64,000 nt of DNA from Gordonia sp. SL306 (GCF_026625785.1 NZ_CP113063.1:4898001-4962000), one strand, 5' to 3'. Shown: positions 21,201 to 33,551, counted from the first letter of the stretch. Program-made: numbers and translations. The notes: generated by a model not told the origin, from the sequence alone.

Positions 21201-21578
21201 ATGAGCGAGCAGCCTGAATCCGACACCGCTGATGTGACGACCACGCCCGTCGAGGCGCCGCAGAATGTGGTCGCCTCGATCAAGGGATTCATCGGCCGTG
21301 AAGGCGGGTCCGCGAAGGCCGTGTTGCAGCCGATCGGTGCTGCGGGCGTCCGGATCACCCTCGTGGGGGAGCAGGGCGGGATTCTCGGTGATCGGGTGGT
21401 CGACGACGTCGCGACTGCGGAGGCGGTCGTCGCGGCCGTCGACGGACTCGAGACCGCGGAGTGGGACCGCGACCTGACGTCGGCCGCCACCGTGTCGCCG
21501 TCGCACTATCGGAAGATGGCGGGCTGGGTGGCCCGTCAGCGCCGCTTCCCGAAGGCTCGCAACCGCGCGATTCTCTGA
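21201..21578 (+). CDS. Conserved hypothetical protein (125 aa)
   Basis: A 125-residue soluble protein with no family I can name. The first 25 residues are acidic and probably disordered; the middle has a compact alpha/beta pattern (VLQPIGAAGVRITLVGEQGGILGDRVV) and the end is basic (MAGWVARQRRFPKARNRAIL). The start is set at ATG 21201, after a TATGCT -10-like element at leaderless distance. Codon usage matches its neighbours, so it is likely a real gene. It lies between the divergent qor and the converging ctaA, and its position is conserved in relatives as far as I recall. Confidence 0.7.
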   Translation: MSEQPESDTADVTTTPVEAPQNVVASIKGFIGREGGSAKAVLQPIGAAGVRITLVGEQGGILGDRVVDDVATAEAVVAAVDGLETAEWDRDLTSAATVSPSHYRKMAGWVARQRRFPKARNRAIL

Positions 21579-21673
21579 GCGCTCGGGCCGGTCTCGCAAG
21601 GATCCGGTCCCTACGGCGGGACTCTGTGGTCGCGGGCGTCGTTGGTCGCGGCCGTGGCGGTCGCCCGCCTGCG

Positions 21674-22705
21674 CTAGACGCCGGTGGTCGTCGACGTGGC
21701 GTCCTCGTCGGTTACCGTGCGTGTGCCGAACTGCAGGATCATCCAGGTCGCCACGATCAGCAGCATGGCGCTGACGGTCATGTGCGCGATCACCAGGGCG
21801 ATCGGCAGCCCGGTGTTGTACTGGACCACCCCCAGAATGCCCTGGACGGCGATCAGACCGAGGAATGTGTAGGCCGTCCGCTGCTCGGGGAGTCGGAGCG
21901 CCCGGGTGAAGACCGCGACCGCGACGGCGAGCCCGATCAGCACGAAGACCGCGTCGGCGTGCAACTGGGTGGCGTGATCGGGGGCGAGGCCGTTACGTCG
22001 CGCCTCGGTGTCGCCTGCATGCGGACCGGAGCCGGTGACGACGGTTCCCAGGTAGACGGTCGCCCAGGTCACCAGATACTGCAGCACGGCGAGACTGCGA
22101 CCCAACCGGGTTCCGGGACCGACCGGCGGGGGCGGCGGAGCGTCAGGGCGCAGTCGGTACACGAGCACGGTCGCGCCCGACACGAGGACCATCGAGAGCA
22201 CGAAATGCAGTGAGACGACCCACGGGTTGAGCTTGGTCAGCACGGTGATCCCGCCGATCACTCCCTGGAACGGGATGCCGAGGGCGAGCAGGGTCACCAA
22301 CCATTTGTCGCGCCGGCCGGAACGGGCGTAGCGCAACACCGCCACCCACGTCGCGATCGCGACGATCGTCAGGACCCAGGTCAGCATGCGGTTGCCGAAC
22401 TCTATGACGCCGTGCACACCGAGGGCCTCATGCGGCACGAACGAGTCGTCGGTGCACCGAGGCCAGGTCGGGCACCCGAGTCCGGAGCCGGTCAGGCGGA
22501 CCGCGCCCCCGGTGGCGACGATGCCGACGTTGGCGACCAGGAGGGCGACGGCCCACCAGTAGACGAAACGGGCGGTCGGACGGCCGAATCCGGGCAACCG
22601 CGCGAAACGACCTGCGCCGGTCTTCGGCGGCTGCTCATCGGCCGCGACCGCTGACGCACCGGCCGCCCCGGTCGTCTCGGGAACTGATGTCTTGGGGACT
22701 GTCAT
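21674..22705 (-). CDS. ctaA: Heme A synthase (COX15/CtaA family)
   Basis: Multi-pass membrane enzyme converting heme O to heme A for cytochrome aa3. The start ATG 22705 overlaps the stop of the ABC permease gene by 4 bases and gives 343 residues with about eight helices. Heme-ligand histidines occur in the conserved contexts HGVIEFGNR, LHFVLSMV, TQLHADAVF and IAHMTVSAML, one per pair of helices; GLGCPTWPRC contains the conserved cysteine pair. It is the last gene of an ABC ATPase-ABC permease-ctaA unit, which suggests the transporter is linked to heme or respiratory-chain supply; the transporter annotation in relatives is otherwise drug-like. Confidence 0.94.
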   Translation of the reverse strand: MTVPKTSVPETTGAAGASAVAADEQPPKTGAGRFARLPGFGRPTARFVYWWAVALLVANVGIVATGGAVRLTGSGLGCPTWPRCTDDSFVPHEALGVHGVIEFGNRMLTWVLTIVAIATWVAVLRYARSGRRDKWLVTLLALGIPFQGVIGGITVLTKLNPWVVSLHFVLSMVLVSGATVLVYRLRPDAPPPPPVGPGTRLGRSLAVLQYLVTWATVYLGTVVTGSGPHAGDTEARRNGLAPDHATQLHADAVFVLIGLAVAVAVFTRALRLPEQRTAYTFLGLIAVQGILGVVQYNTGLPIALVIAHMTVSAMLLIVATWMILQFGTRTVTDEDATSTTTGV

Positions 22706-23496
22706 TGGAACCGGAACCACCTCACCGCGAGCACGGCGGCGCCGACCGCCCATGCCAGCAACACACCTATACCGAAGAAATCCACCGAGCCCCGGGTCGC
22801 CTGGTCGAGAGCCTCGGTGAGTGCTCCCGACGGAACACACCGGGCTATCCAGTGTGCGGCGGCCGGCACTCGGTCGCCCATCACGACCAGACTGCCGATG
22901 CCGACCATCGCGAACCAGAGCAGGTTGGCCAGCGCGAGTACGACCTCGGCCTTCAACGTCCCGCCGAGGAGCAGGCCGAGTGCGGAGAACGTGGCGGTGC
23001 CGACCGCGATGACCACGACGCCGAGTACCAGTCCGAGTAGGGAGGGGCGCCAGCCGAACGCCAGACCGATGCCGCCGATGATCAGGGCCTGCAAGGCCAC
23101 CACGATCACCACCGCGATCGACTTTCCGGCGATGATGCCCCACCGCGGGATCGGTGTGGCGCCAAGACGTTTCAGTGCGCCGTAGCGGCGGTCGAAGCCG
23201 AGTGCGATGGCCTGTCCGGTGAATGCGGTGGACATCACCGCGACCGTCATGATGGCCGGCACGAAGGTGGCGGCACGTTCTGCGGGCGTCGAACCGAGAC
23301 CGGTGTCGACCGGGAGGAGGCACAGACCGATCAGCAGGGTGATCGGGATGAACATGGTGAGCAGGAGCTGTTCGCCGTTGCGCAGCAGCAGCGTCAGCTC
23401 CATCCGCGACTGCGCGGTGAGGATCGCGGGCAGCGACGCGGGGCGCGGACGCGGGGCGAACGTCCCGGCGGCGAACCGATTGGTCGTCGTGGTCAT
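22702..23496 (-). CDS. ABC-2 type transporter permease
   Basis: Membrane subunit of an ABC exporter, 264 residues with about six helices, in the ABC-2 family used for drugs, polysaccharides and heme-related export. ATG 23496 is set by the 4-base ATGA overlap with the upstream ATPase; the longer open frame upstream has shadow composition. Typical segments are the N-terminal RMELTLLLRNGEQLLLTMFIP and FDRRYGALKRLGATPIPRW, the conserved cytoplasmic coupling region of drug-type permeases. Its own stop overlaps ctaA. The exported substrate is unknown. Confidence 0.88.
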   Translation of the reverse strand: MTTTTNRFAAGTFAPRPRPASLPAILTAQSRMELTLLLRNGEQLLLTMFIPITLLIGLCLLPVDTGLGSTPAERAATFVPAIMTVAVMSTAFTGQAIALGFDRRYGALKRLGATPIPRWGIIAGKSIAVVIVVALQALIIGGIGLAFGWRPSLLGLVLGVVVIAVGTATFSALGLLLGGTLKAEVVLALANLLWFAMVGIGSLVVMGDRVPAAAHWIARCVPSGALTEALDQATRGSVDFFGIGVLLAWAVGAAVLAVRWFRFQ

Positions 23497-24431
23497 GATC
23501 GCAGTGCCCGTCCGGTGAGGTCGAGGAAGACGTCCGAGAGGCTGCGCGTCTCGACCCGGAGGTCGGTCGCCAACACGTCGATCTGCGCGCACCACGCGGT
23601 GACGCTGGCGAGTATCTGTGGGGTCACGGGCCCGCGCACGAGGTAGGCGCCGGGGGTGGTCTCGGAACACCGGTACTCCTCGGGCAGCGCGAGCCCGAGC
23701 ATCGTCATGTCGAGCCCGCGGGGAGCGGAGAACCGGAGCTCGTTCTCGGCGCCCCGGCGCGTGAGGTCCTTCGGTGTGCCGGACGCGACGACGCGACCGT
23801 TGTCGATGATGACCACCTGGTCGGCGAGTTCTTCGGCCTCATCCATGAGGTGAGTGGTCAGCAGTACCGACACACCGTCGTCGCGGAGTCGATCGATCAA
23901 CTCCCACACCATGATCCGCGCGTGCGCGTCGAGTCCTGCGGTGGGTTCGTCGAGGAACACCAGATCGGGCCTGCCGACGATCGCGCAGGCCAGCGAGAGG
24001 CGCTGCTGCTGTCCGCCGGACAGTCGGCGGAACGATGTGCGGGCACAGTCGGTCAGCCCCATCGCGTCGAGCAACCAGGCCGGGTCGATCGGGTCGGCAC
24101 TGTAGGCCGCGCAGAGCCTGAGCATCTCTTCCGCGCGGGCGCCCGGATAGGCGCCGCCGCCCTGCAACATCACGCCGATCCGGCGGCGCAGGGCGTCGTT
24201 GTCGGTGACCGGATCGAGGCCGAGGACCTCGACCCGTCCCGCGTCGGGCGCGAGGAACCCCTCGCACATCTCGACAGTCGTCGTCTTGCCCGCGCCGTTC
24301 GGGCCGAGCAGCGCGAGGATCGTGCCCGTTTCGAGTTCGAGGTCCAGCCCGTCGACAGCGGTCCGGTCGCCGTATCGCTTCACCACGCCCGTGGCACAGA
24401 GGGCCGGGGCCCCGGAGCGGTCCGCATTCAC
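23493..24431 (-). CDS. ABC transporter ATP-binding protein, DrrA-like
   Basis: Cytoplasmic ATPase of the exporter formed with the next gene, 312 residues. Walker A is LLGPNGAGKTTTVE, the Q-loop is VMLQGGG, the signature is RLSGGQQQRLSLA, and Walker B is DLVFLDEPTAGLDAH with the switch TTHLMDEAEELAD. The C-terminal 80 residues form the extra domain seen in DrrA-type drug exporters. The GTG start at 24431 overlaps the stop of a 27-codon upstream ORF (GTGA). In relatives the pair is annotated as an antibiotic transporter; linkage to ctaA is the stronger functional hint. Confidence 0.9.
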   Translation of the reverse strand: MNADRSGAPALCATGVVKRYGDRTAVDGLDLELETGTILALLGPNGAGKTTTVEMCEGFLAPDAGRVEVLGLDPVTDNDALRRRIGVMLQGGGAYPGARAEEMLRLCAAYSADPIDPAWLLDAMGLTDCARTSFRRLSGGQQQRLSLACAIVGRPDLVFLDEPTAGLDAHARIMVWELIDRLRDDGVSVLLTTHLMDEAEELADQVVIIDNGRVVASGTPKDLTRRGAENELRFSAPRGLDMTMLGLALPEEYRCSETTPGAYLVRGPVTPQILASVTAWCAQIDVLATDLRVETRSLSDVFLDLTGRALRS

Positions 24432-24511
24432 CGTGCGGCCATCGTCGCGTCGATGATCAGGTCGTCGATCATCACCGGGGTACCGCTGTCGGATCGTCGT
24501 GCCGCGCACAT
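24428..24511 (-). CDS. Possible 27-aa leader ORF before the ABC-ctaA operon
   Basis: ATG at 24511 lies 5 bases downstream of a -10 hexamer, so the transcript could be leaderless. The ORF encodes MCAARRSDSGTPV followed by a hydrophobic/acidic MIDDLIIDAT stretch and ends with TGA overlapping the GTG of the ATPase gene. The third codon positions are mostly G or C. It may be a translational-coupling leader peptide rather than a functional protein; the frame is also open further upstream to 24610, overlapping the end of mptB. Confidence 0.35.
   Translation of the reverse strand: MCAARRSDSGTPVMIDDLIIDATMAAR
24452..24473. promoter_or_regulatory. Palindrome upstream of the ABC-ctaA operon
   Basis: GATGATC (24452-24458) and GATCATC (24467-24473) are perfect inverted arms around 8 bases, 21 bases before the ATPase start and about 40 bases after the predicted transcription start. 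It could be an operator or an RNA hairpin inside the leader ORF. Confidence 0.45.
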
Positions 24512-24516
24512 GGGCC

Positions 24517-24545
24517 AGACTATTCGTTCGGCGTCGTCGTCCCAA
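24517..24545 (-). promoter_or_regulatory. Putative promoter of the ABC-ctaA operon
   Basis: On the minus strand TTGGGA (24545-24540) and TAGTCT (24522-24517) are separated by exactly 17 bases. Transcription would begin near 24510, at or just beside the ATG of the leader ORF. The element lies in the 144-base gap after mptB, so the ABC-ctaA unit can be expressed independently of mptB. Confidence 0.55.
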
Positions 24546-24575
24546 AAATGCGGATTCGCCGCGCTCGGTCCGTCG

Positions 24576-26444
24576 TCAGCCCGCGTCGGCGTCCTCACGG
24601 ACCGGTTCACGTCCCCGACGACCTCGCCACCATCGGTGCACCGGCAGGTCCTCGAAGAACAGCGCGGTCATCACCGCGACCATGATCACGCCGGCCAGGA
24701 GCCCTTGGGCGAGTACGACTCCGCTGGTGTTCGAGCTCGTCGGCATCACCACGATTGCGATGATCGCGGAGACCGCGATGGTGGTCAGGCGGAACCACGG
24801 GCGGGTCGCCCAGGCGGCGAGCGGGATCACCGCCCACAGCAGATACCAGGCCTGGACGAAGGGGAAGAAGACGACGACTGTGGCCATTGACACACCGAGC
24901 GCACCGAGCGGATGCAGTCGGCCGCCGAGGCAGGCGAGCATCCAGCGCACGATGAAGACAGCGGCCACGAGCTCGCCGAGCGGACGGCCGACCTCGAGGA
25001 TCGCCTGGGTCTGGTCTCCGAGGCCGAGCGCCAGCCCGAGACGGCCCGTGGTCACCGACAACAACGTCGGCATGGACATCCAGGACCGCACCACGGCGCC
25101 GGTGGACCCGGTGCTCGTCCATCCGAAGCCGAGCCCGGTACCGACCGAGATCCCGACCATGACGACGGCCAGAATGGCCGCGTAGAACGCCGCCGAGGTG
25201 CCGAGCGCCGCGATGCTCCGGCGTGATCGTTCCCACCATTGGGCGACGGGTGCGTTGCGGAGTGCGGGCAGGATGGCACCCCACCGCTGGGCGAGCGCGA
25301 TCCCGACGAAACCGAGTGCCAGCAGCGACGTCACCTTGACCATCGCCGACGCCGAGATGACCGCGGCACCGGCGATCAGTGTCCAGCCGGCGGTGCTGGG
25401 CCACCACGACGAGGACCTGCGTAGTCGGTCCGCGCCGTAGATCGCGCGGAAGGACAATTCCAGGCCGACCAGCATCATGCCGAGCATCAGGGCCTCGTTG
25501 TGGATGCCGCCCACCAGGTGCAGGATCAGCAACGGGTTCATCGCGCCGAGCCAGAGCGCGGCCACCGAAGACACCCCGCAGCGCCGGGCCAACCGCGGCA
25601 GTGCCCACACGATCAGCCCGATGCCGACCAGTGCCACCAGTCGATGCAGGAAGATCGCCGCGGTGATGTTGTCGCCGGTCACGGCAGTGATGCCCTTGCC
25701 GATCCAGAGGAAAAGCGGGCCGTAGGGGGCCGGTGTGTCGCGCCACAGATTGGGTACCGACCGGGTCAGCACGTGATCCACGCCGAGTCCGCGGACCGGA
25801 CTGACCACGTAGGGGTCCATGCCCCGGAACGCGATCGCGCTCTGCGCGAGATACGAGTAGATGTCCTTGGACAGCAGAGGCGGCGCGACGATGATCGGCG
25901 CGATCCAGAGCATGAGGGTGCGGTCGGCCTGCTGACGCGTCATTCGGCGCTCCGGGCTGCGGCCCCGGCGCACCTCCACGCTGAACCGGCCGACGGCAAA
26001 CCGGCCGATCAGCAGCCAGGCGACGACCAGCATGATGGTGCCGCCGATCGAGAGCGTGAGGGCCGTACTCCACATCCGCGACGGGAGCGACAGCACGCGC
26101 ATCCCGGCCACCGGGTTCTGCAGCACCGGGACCTGCCCCGTACCCAGTGACCCGATCAGCAGGAGGACCGCGCCGGTCGCCCCGAACAGCTTGATCCGCA
26201 GGAGGCGCTTGTTCTCGGCCGCGTTGAGGGGGCCGACCTCACGCTCGTCGTCGTGCAGGCGCGCGACGGCTTTGCCATAATCGCCTCGACGGTCGATCGT
26301 GTCGTCGACCTGCGCGGTGTCGGTACGGGATCGGTTCCGACTCAGCCCGAGGTAGTCGGCGCTCCGGCGCAGGGCCTGGTGCGGCGAGCGAGCCCATTGC
26401 GGCAGCGCGCGGCCCCGACTCCGCGGCACTGTGGTTTCTGGCAC
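24576..26444 (-). CDS. mptB: Alpha-(1->6)-mannopyranosyltransferase, MptB-like
   Basis: Large GT-C-type glycosyltransferase using polyprenyl-phospho-mannose, 622 residues with at least 12 transmembrane helices, predicted to build the alpha-1,6-mannan core of lipomannan/lipoarabinomannan at the outer face of the membrane. GTG 26444 (MPETTVPRSRGR) starts it; the longer frame to 26597 has shadow composition and crosses the sufR promoter. The acidic LLSKDIYSYLAQSAIAFRG loop after an early helix is the catalytic signature of this family; PAPYGPLFLWIGKGI and GGIHNEALMLGMMLVG are also typical. It is divergent from sufR, the same arrangement as Rv1459c/Rv1460 as I recall. The C-terminus is charged and cytosolic. 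Confidence 0.85.
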   Translation of the reverse strand: MPETTVPRSRGRALPQWARSPHQALRRSADYLGLSRNRSRTDTAQVDDTIDRRGDYGKAVARLHDDEREVGPLNAAENKRLLRIKLFGATGAVLLLIGSLGTGQVPVLQNPVAGMRVLSLPSRMWSTALTLSIGGTIMLVVAWLLIGRFAVGRFSVEVRRGRSPERRMTRQQADRTLMLWIAPIIVAPPLLSKDIYSYLAQSAIAFRGMDPYVVSPVRGLGVDHVLTRSVPNLWRDTPAPYGPLFLWIGKGITAVTGDNITAAIFLHRLVALVGIGLIVWALPRLARRCGVSSVAALWLGAMNPLLILHLVGGIHNEALMLGMMLVGLELSFRAIYGADRLRRSSSWWPSTAGWTLIAGAAVISASAMVKVTSLLALGFVGIALAQRWGAILPALRNAPVAQWWERSRRSIAALGTSAAFYAAILAVVMVGISVGTGLGFGWTSTGSTGAVVRSWMSMPTLLSVTTGRLGLALGLGDQTQAILEVGRPLGELVAAVFIVRWMLACLGGRLHPLGALGVSMATVVVFFPFVQAWYLLWAVIPLAAWATRPWFRLTTIAVSAIIAIVVMPTSSNTSGVVLAQGLLAGVIMVAVMTALFFEDLPVHRWWRGRRGREPVREDADAG

Positions 26445-26551
26445 GCCGACGACTCTAGTGCCCCGTCCGCGCTGCGCGGACTCGCCACACGTGCCCGACC
26501 TGTCCGGCTCGGTAAGGGCAGCCTTGCTGGCATGCGGGAAGCAATTACGAC

Positions 26552-26566
26552 ACACTTGTGTTGTGA
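26552..26566. promoter_or_regulatory. SufR operator
   Basis: ACACT (26552-26556), five bases, then TGTGA (26562-26566), 5 bases before the sufR ATG. This is identical to the ACACT-N5-TGTGA palindrome that I recall for mycobacterial SufR. A candidate -10 (TACGAC, 26546-26551) directly precedes it, so SufR bound here would block its own operon and possibly the divergent mptB. Confidence 0.75.
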
Positions 26567-26571
26567 AAACC

Positions 26572-27374
26572 ATGAGGAGCGATACAGCGCTGCCCAAGGG
26601 CGCGCCGGCCGGCCTCTCGGACGGGGCTGCGAACGCCGGTCATCACGACGGGCAGACACGTGCTGCCGTGATCTCTCTGCTGGTCGAGGACGGACCGCTG
26701 ACCGCGAGTGAGATCGCCGATCGCCTCGGCATCAGTGCCGCGGGTGTCCGACGTCACCTCGATGCACTCGCCGAGGCCGGCGACGTGGAGATCTCGTCCT
26801 CGGGGTTCGGGCGCCGTGGTCGCGGTCGTCCCGCCAAATGGTTTCAACTCACCGCGACCGGCCGGGGCAAGTTGCGTCACGCCTACGATGACCTCGCGGG
26901 CGCGGCGATGCGCAGACTGCGAACAGTGGGCGGCGAGTCCGCGGTCGAGGCGTTCGCCCGCGACCGGGTCGAGGAGATAACCGCGAACGTGGTGCCCGCC
27001 GATGAGTCCGGATCTGTCGCCACCACGGTGAACGACATCGCCGACGCGCTGACCAGCGCGGGCTTCGCGGCCAACACCCGCGAGGTCGGTACCGGGATGC
27101 AGATCTGCCAGCATCATTGTCCGGTTGCCCATGTGGCCACGGAGTTCCCGGAGCTGTGCGAGGCAGAGACCGCGGTCTTCACCGAACTGCTCGGTACTCA
27201 CGTGCAGCGGCTGGCGACGATCGCGAACGGCGATTGTGTCTGTACCACCCATGTTCCGCTCCACCCCCCGCCGGAAGGGGCCACGGTCCCGTCCGACACC
27301 ACCATCCAGACGACAGCGAGCGATGCGCAGCCCGCATCCGCTCACCCGATGAAGACGAGTCGAAAGGCTTCGCG

Positions 27375-27378
<4 letters not shown>
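26572..27378 (+). CDS. sufR: Fe-S cluster-binding transcriptional repressor SufR
   Basis: Repressor that controls the suf operon in response to Fe-S status, cytosolic. ATG 26572 gives 268 residues. The N-terminal winged helix (about residues 28-100, [21 protein letters not shown]) binds DNA; the C-terminal half holds cysteines 179, 183, 196, 222 and 224 ([20 protein letters not shown]), the probable cluster ligands. The last 40 residues are Thr/Pro/Ser-rich tail. Its TGA overlaps the sufB ATG (ATGA), so repressor and scaffold are co-translated. A matching operator lies immediately upstream. Confidence 0.95.
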
Positions 27379-28837
<1,459 letters not shown>

Positions 28838-28838
<1 letters not shown>

Positions 28839-30043
28839 TGGCAGATCCCACATTGCCCGTGTCGTCGACTCCGGTGGCGCCTGTCAACCGCGGCGAAGCC
28901 GCCCCAGTCAACAAGGGGGAGATGTTCACCTCCTTCGACGTCGAGGCCTTCGAGGTGCCCAGTCCCCGCGAAGAGGTGTGGCGGTTCACCCCGTTCCGCC
29001 GGCTGCGCGGACTGCACGATGGCAAGGCCCAGCGCACCGCCGATCCGGTGTTCGAGATCTCCGGAACCGGCGAGGGCGTGACGGTGGAGACCGTCGGCCG
29101 TGACGACAAGCGTCTCGGCGAGGGCGGCATCCCGTTCGACCGGGTGTCGGCCCAGGCGTTCTCGTCGTTCACCGACGCCACGGTGGTGACTGTCGGCCGT
29201 GAGGTCGAGCTGTCCGAGCCGGTCGTCGTCGAGGTGACCGGTCCGGGAGAGGGCGAGGTCGGCTTCGGCCACCTGCAGATCCGCCTCGAGGCCTTCGCCC
29301 GCGCCGTGGTCGTGCTCGACCAGAAGGGCGGCGGTACCTACGCCGAGAACATCGAGTTCGTGGTCGGCGACAGCGCGGCGCTGACCGTGGTGAACGTGCA
29401 CGACTGGGCAGACGACATGGTGCATGTGGCAGCCCATCATGTCCGGGTCGGACGCGACGCGGTGGTGCGGCACTTCGCGATCAGCCTCGGCGGCAACCTC
29501 GTTCGGCTCTCTCCGGTGGTCCATTTCGACGCGCCCGGCGGAGACGTCGAGTTGTGGGGGCTCTACTTCGCCGATGCCGGCCAGCACCTCGAGCAGCGCC
29601 TCCTGGTCGATCACAGTCAGCCGAACTGCCGGTCGAACGTGGTCTACAAGGGTGCCCTGCAGGGCGACCTCAGTGGTGACCGCACCCGGGAGGCCCACAC
29701 GGTCTGGATCGGCGACGTGCTGATCCGTCCGGCGGCCGAGGGGACCGACACGTTCGAGCTCAACCGCAACCTGGTCCTGACCGACAACGCTCGCGCCGAC
29801 TCGGTGCCGAACCTGGAGATCGAGACCGGCGAGATCGTCGGCGCCGGACATGCCAGCGCAACCGGTCGATTCGACGACGAACAGCTGTTCTACCTGCAGG
29901 CCCGAGGCATCCCGGAGGATCAGGCCCGTCGTCTGGTGATCCGTGGGTTCTTCCGCGAGATCATCGCCAAGATCTCCGTGCCCGACATCCGAGAGCGGCT
30001 CGAGGCCGCCATCGAATACGAGCTCCAGATCGCCGGCGCCTGA
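28838..30043 (+). CDS. sufD: Fe-S cluster assembly protein SufD
   Basis: SufB paralogue and partner in the SufBCD complex, 401 residues, cytosolic. The N-terminal 35 residues are low-complexity with two VN(R/K)GE repeats; the beta-helix core starts at about residue 40. The essential histidine is in LVDHSQPNCRSNVVYKGAL, and the C-terminal ARGIPEDQARRLVIRGFFRE helix mediates SufB/SufC contact. ATG overlaps the sufB stop by one base. Confidence 0.95.
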
Positions 30044-30094
30044 GCCGGTCCACGAGCACAGCCACACCCACGAGCATCAAGGAACACAACCACC

Positions 30095-32199
<2,105 letters not shown>

Positions 32200-32201
32200 C
32201 G

Positions 32202-32672
32202 ATGCGGATGGAACAGATGTACCAGGAGGTGATCCTGGACCACTACAAGCACCCGCACGGCCGTGGACTGCGCGAGCCGTTCGGTGCCGAGGTGCACCAT
32301 GTGAACCCGACGTGCGGCGACGAGGTGACCCTGCGAGTCGCGCTCTCCGCGGACGGGTCGACCGTCGAGGACATCTCCTATGACGGACAGGGCTGTTCGA
32401 TCTCGCAGGCGTCGACCTCGGTACTCCACGATCAGCTCGTCGGGCAGCCGATCGACGAGGCCATCACCACCCTGGACTCCTTCAACGCGATGATGACCTC
32501 GCGCGGCGCGGACGAGGGCGACGAGGATGTGATCGGTGACGGCGTCGCCTTCTCCGGCGTCAGCAAGTACCCGGCCCGCGTCAAGTGTGCTCTGCTGGGA
32601 TGGATGGCCTTCAAGGACGCGTTGGCCCAGACAGTCGACAGAGATGAACCTTCAGAAGTGGAGTCGGTATGA
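32202..32672 (+). CDS. sufU: SufU sulfur-transfer protein
   Basis: Zinc-dependent sulfurtransferase that takes persulfide sulfur from SufS, 156 residues. The three cysteines and the aspartate of the zinc site are present: Cys38 and Asp40 in NPTCGDEV, Cys65 in GQGCSIS, and Cys129 in RVKCALL. The SufU-specific insertion of about 20 residues between the second and third cysteine is present, which separates it from IscU. The ATG follows the sufS stop by two bases and its own stop overlaps sufT. Confidence 0.95.
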   Translation: MRMEQMYQEVILDHYKHPHGRGLREPFGAEVHHVNPTCGDEVTLRVALSADGSTVEDISYDGQGCSISQASTSVLHDQLVGQPIDEAITTLDSFNAMMTSRGADEGDEDVIGDGVAFSGVSKYPARVKCALLGWMAFKDALAQTVDRDEPSEVESV

Positions 32673-33028
32673 GTGACGAAACAACCACAGCACCGGAGGC
32701 GCCGACGACGTCGCTGCCTCAGCTCGAGGACGTCGAGGAGGCGATGCGCGACGTCGTCGATCCCGAACTCGGTATCAACGTCGTGGATCTGGGTCTCGTG
32801 TACGGCATCGAGGTCACCGAGGAGGCGGTTGCCAAGATCGACATGACCCTCACCTCGGCGGCCTGTCCGCTCACCGATGTGATCGAGGATCAGTCGCGGG
32901 CGGCGCTGGTGAACAGCGGGCTGTGCACCGACATGGAGATCAACTGGGTCTGGATCCCGCCGTGGGGACCGGACAAGATCACCGACGACGGGCGCGAGCA
33001 GCTGCGGGCCCTGGGCTTCACGGTCTAG
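32669..33028 (+). CDS. sufT: SufT, MIP18-family Fe-S assembly factor
   Basis: Small accessory factor (119 residues, DUF59/MIP18 fold) thought to help maturation of Fe-S proteins. The core begins at about residue 20 with DVEEAMRDVVDPELGINVVDLGLVYGI; the conserved cysteine is in LTSAACPLTDVIEDQ and a second in GLCTDM. The ATGA overlap with sufU makes it the last coupled gene of the suf operon. Confidence 0.93.
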   Translation: MSDETTTAPEAPTTSLPQLEDVEEAMRDVVDPELGINVVDLGLVYGIEVTEEAVAKIDMTLTSAACPLTDVIEDQSRAALVNSGLCTDMEINWVWIPPWGPDKITDDGREQLRALGFTV

Positions 33029-33047
33029 ATCGGGCGTCTCGCGTCTG

Positions 33048-33506
33048 ATGCCGGCGACCGACGACGAGCGGTCCTCGACCGAGGGCGGGTTCCGGCGCGT
33101 CCGCCGATGGCAGCCGCCTCGATACGAGTCGCGGGTGGAGAAGATGATCCGCGAGGCCACCGAGCGCGGGGAGTTCGACAACCTGCCCGGCATGGGCAGG
33201 CCTCTCGACCTGAGTGACGCCGACGACCCGGATTGGTGGGTCAAGCGCAAGATCCGCGACGAGAATCTCGATTCGTCGGCGCTGCTGCCGATGCCGTTGC
33301 AGCTCCGTAAGGAAGCCCAGGGCTTCCCCGAGTCGCTGCGCGAAATCGCCGACGAGAACGCGGTGCGCGAGATCCTCACGGACTTCAACCGGCGGGTACG
33401 CGAGGCCCACCTGGGATCACGTGCCGGGCTGCCCACGCTGATCACCGCCCACACCGTCGACGTCGCCGAGCTCGTGCGGCAATGGCGAGCTCTGCGGGCC
33501 GGATAG
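33048..33506 (+). CDS. DnaJC28-type conserved domain protein (DUF1992)
   Basis: A 152-residue protein made almost entirely of the DnaJ-homologue subfamily C member 28 conserved domain, without a J domain. The signature ESRVEKMIREATERGEFDNL followed by PGMGRPLDL is clear near residues 27-56. Function is not known in bacteria. It starts 19 bases after sufT, so it probably lies in the same transcript, although no role in cluster assembly is established. Confidence 0.8.
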   Translation: MPATDDERSSTEGGFRRVRRWQPPRYESRVEKMIREATERGEFDNLPGMGRPLDLSDADDPDWWVKRKIRDENLDSSALLPMPLQLRKEAQGFPESLREIADENAVREILTDFNRRVREAHLGSRAGLPTLITAHTVDVAELVRQWRALRAG

Positions 33507-33522
33507 GCCAGATGCGAGGCGG

Positions 33523-33551
33523 TTCGACAGCGCCGGAGACGTTGTTAGGCT
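33523..33551 (+). promoter_or_regulatory. Putative promoter of the small acidic protein gene
   Basis: TTCGAC (33523-33528) and TAGGCT (33546-33551) are separated by 17 bases, giving a leader of about 35 bases before the ATG at 33593. Confidence 0.5.

Noticed and set aside
24512-24610. Longer version of the leader ORF starting inside mptB
   Set aside because: Third-position composition is weak in the upstream half and the mptB coding region overlaps; the shorter 27-codon form fits the promoter better.
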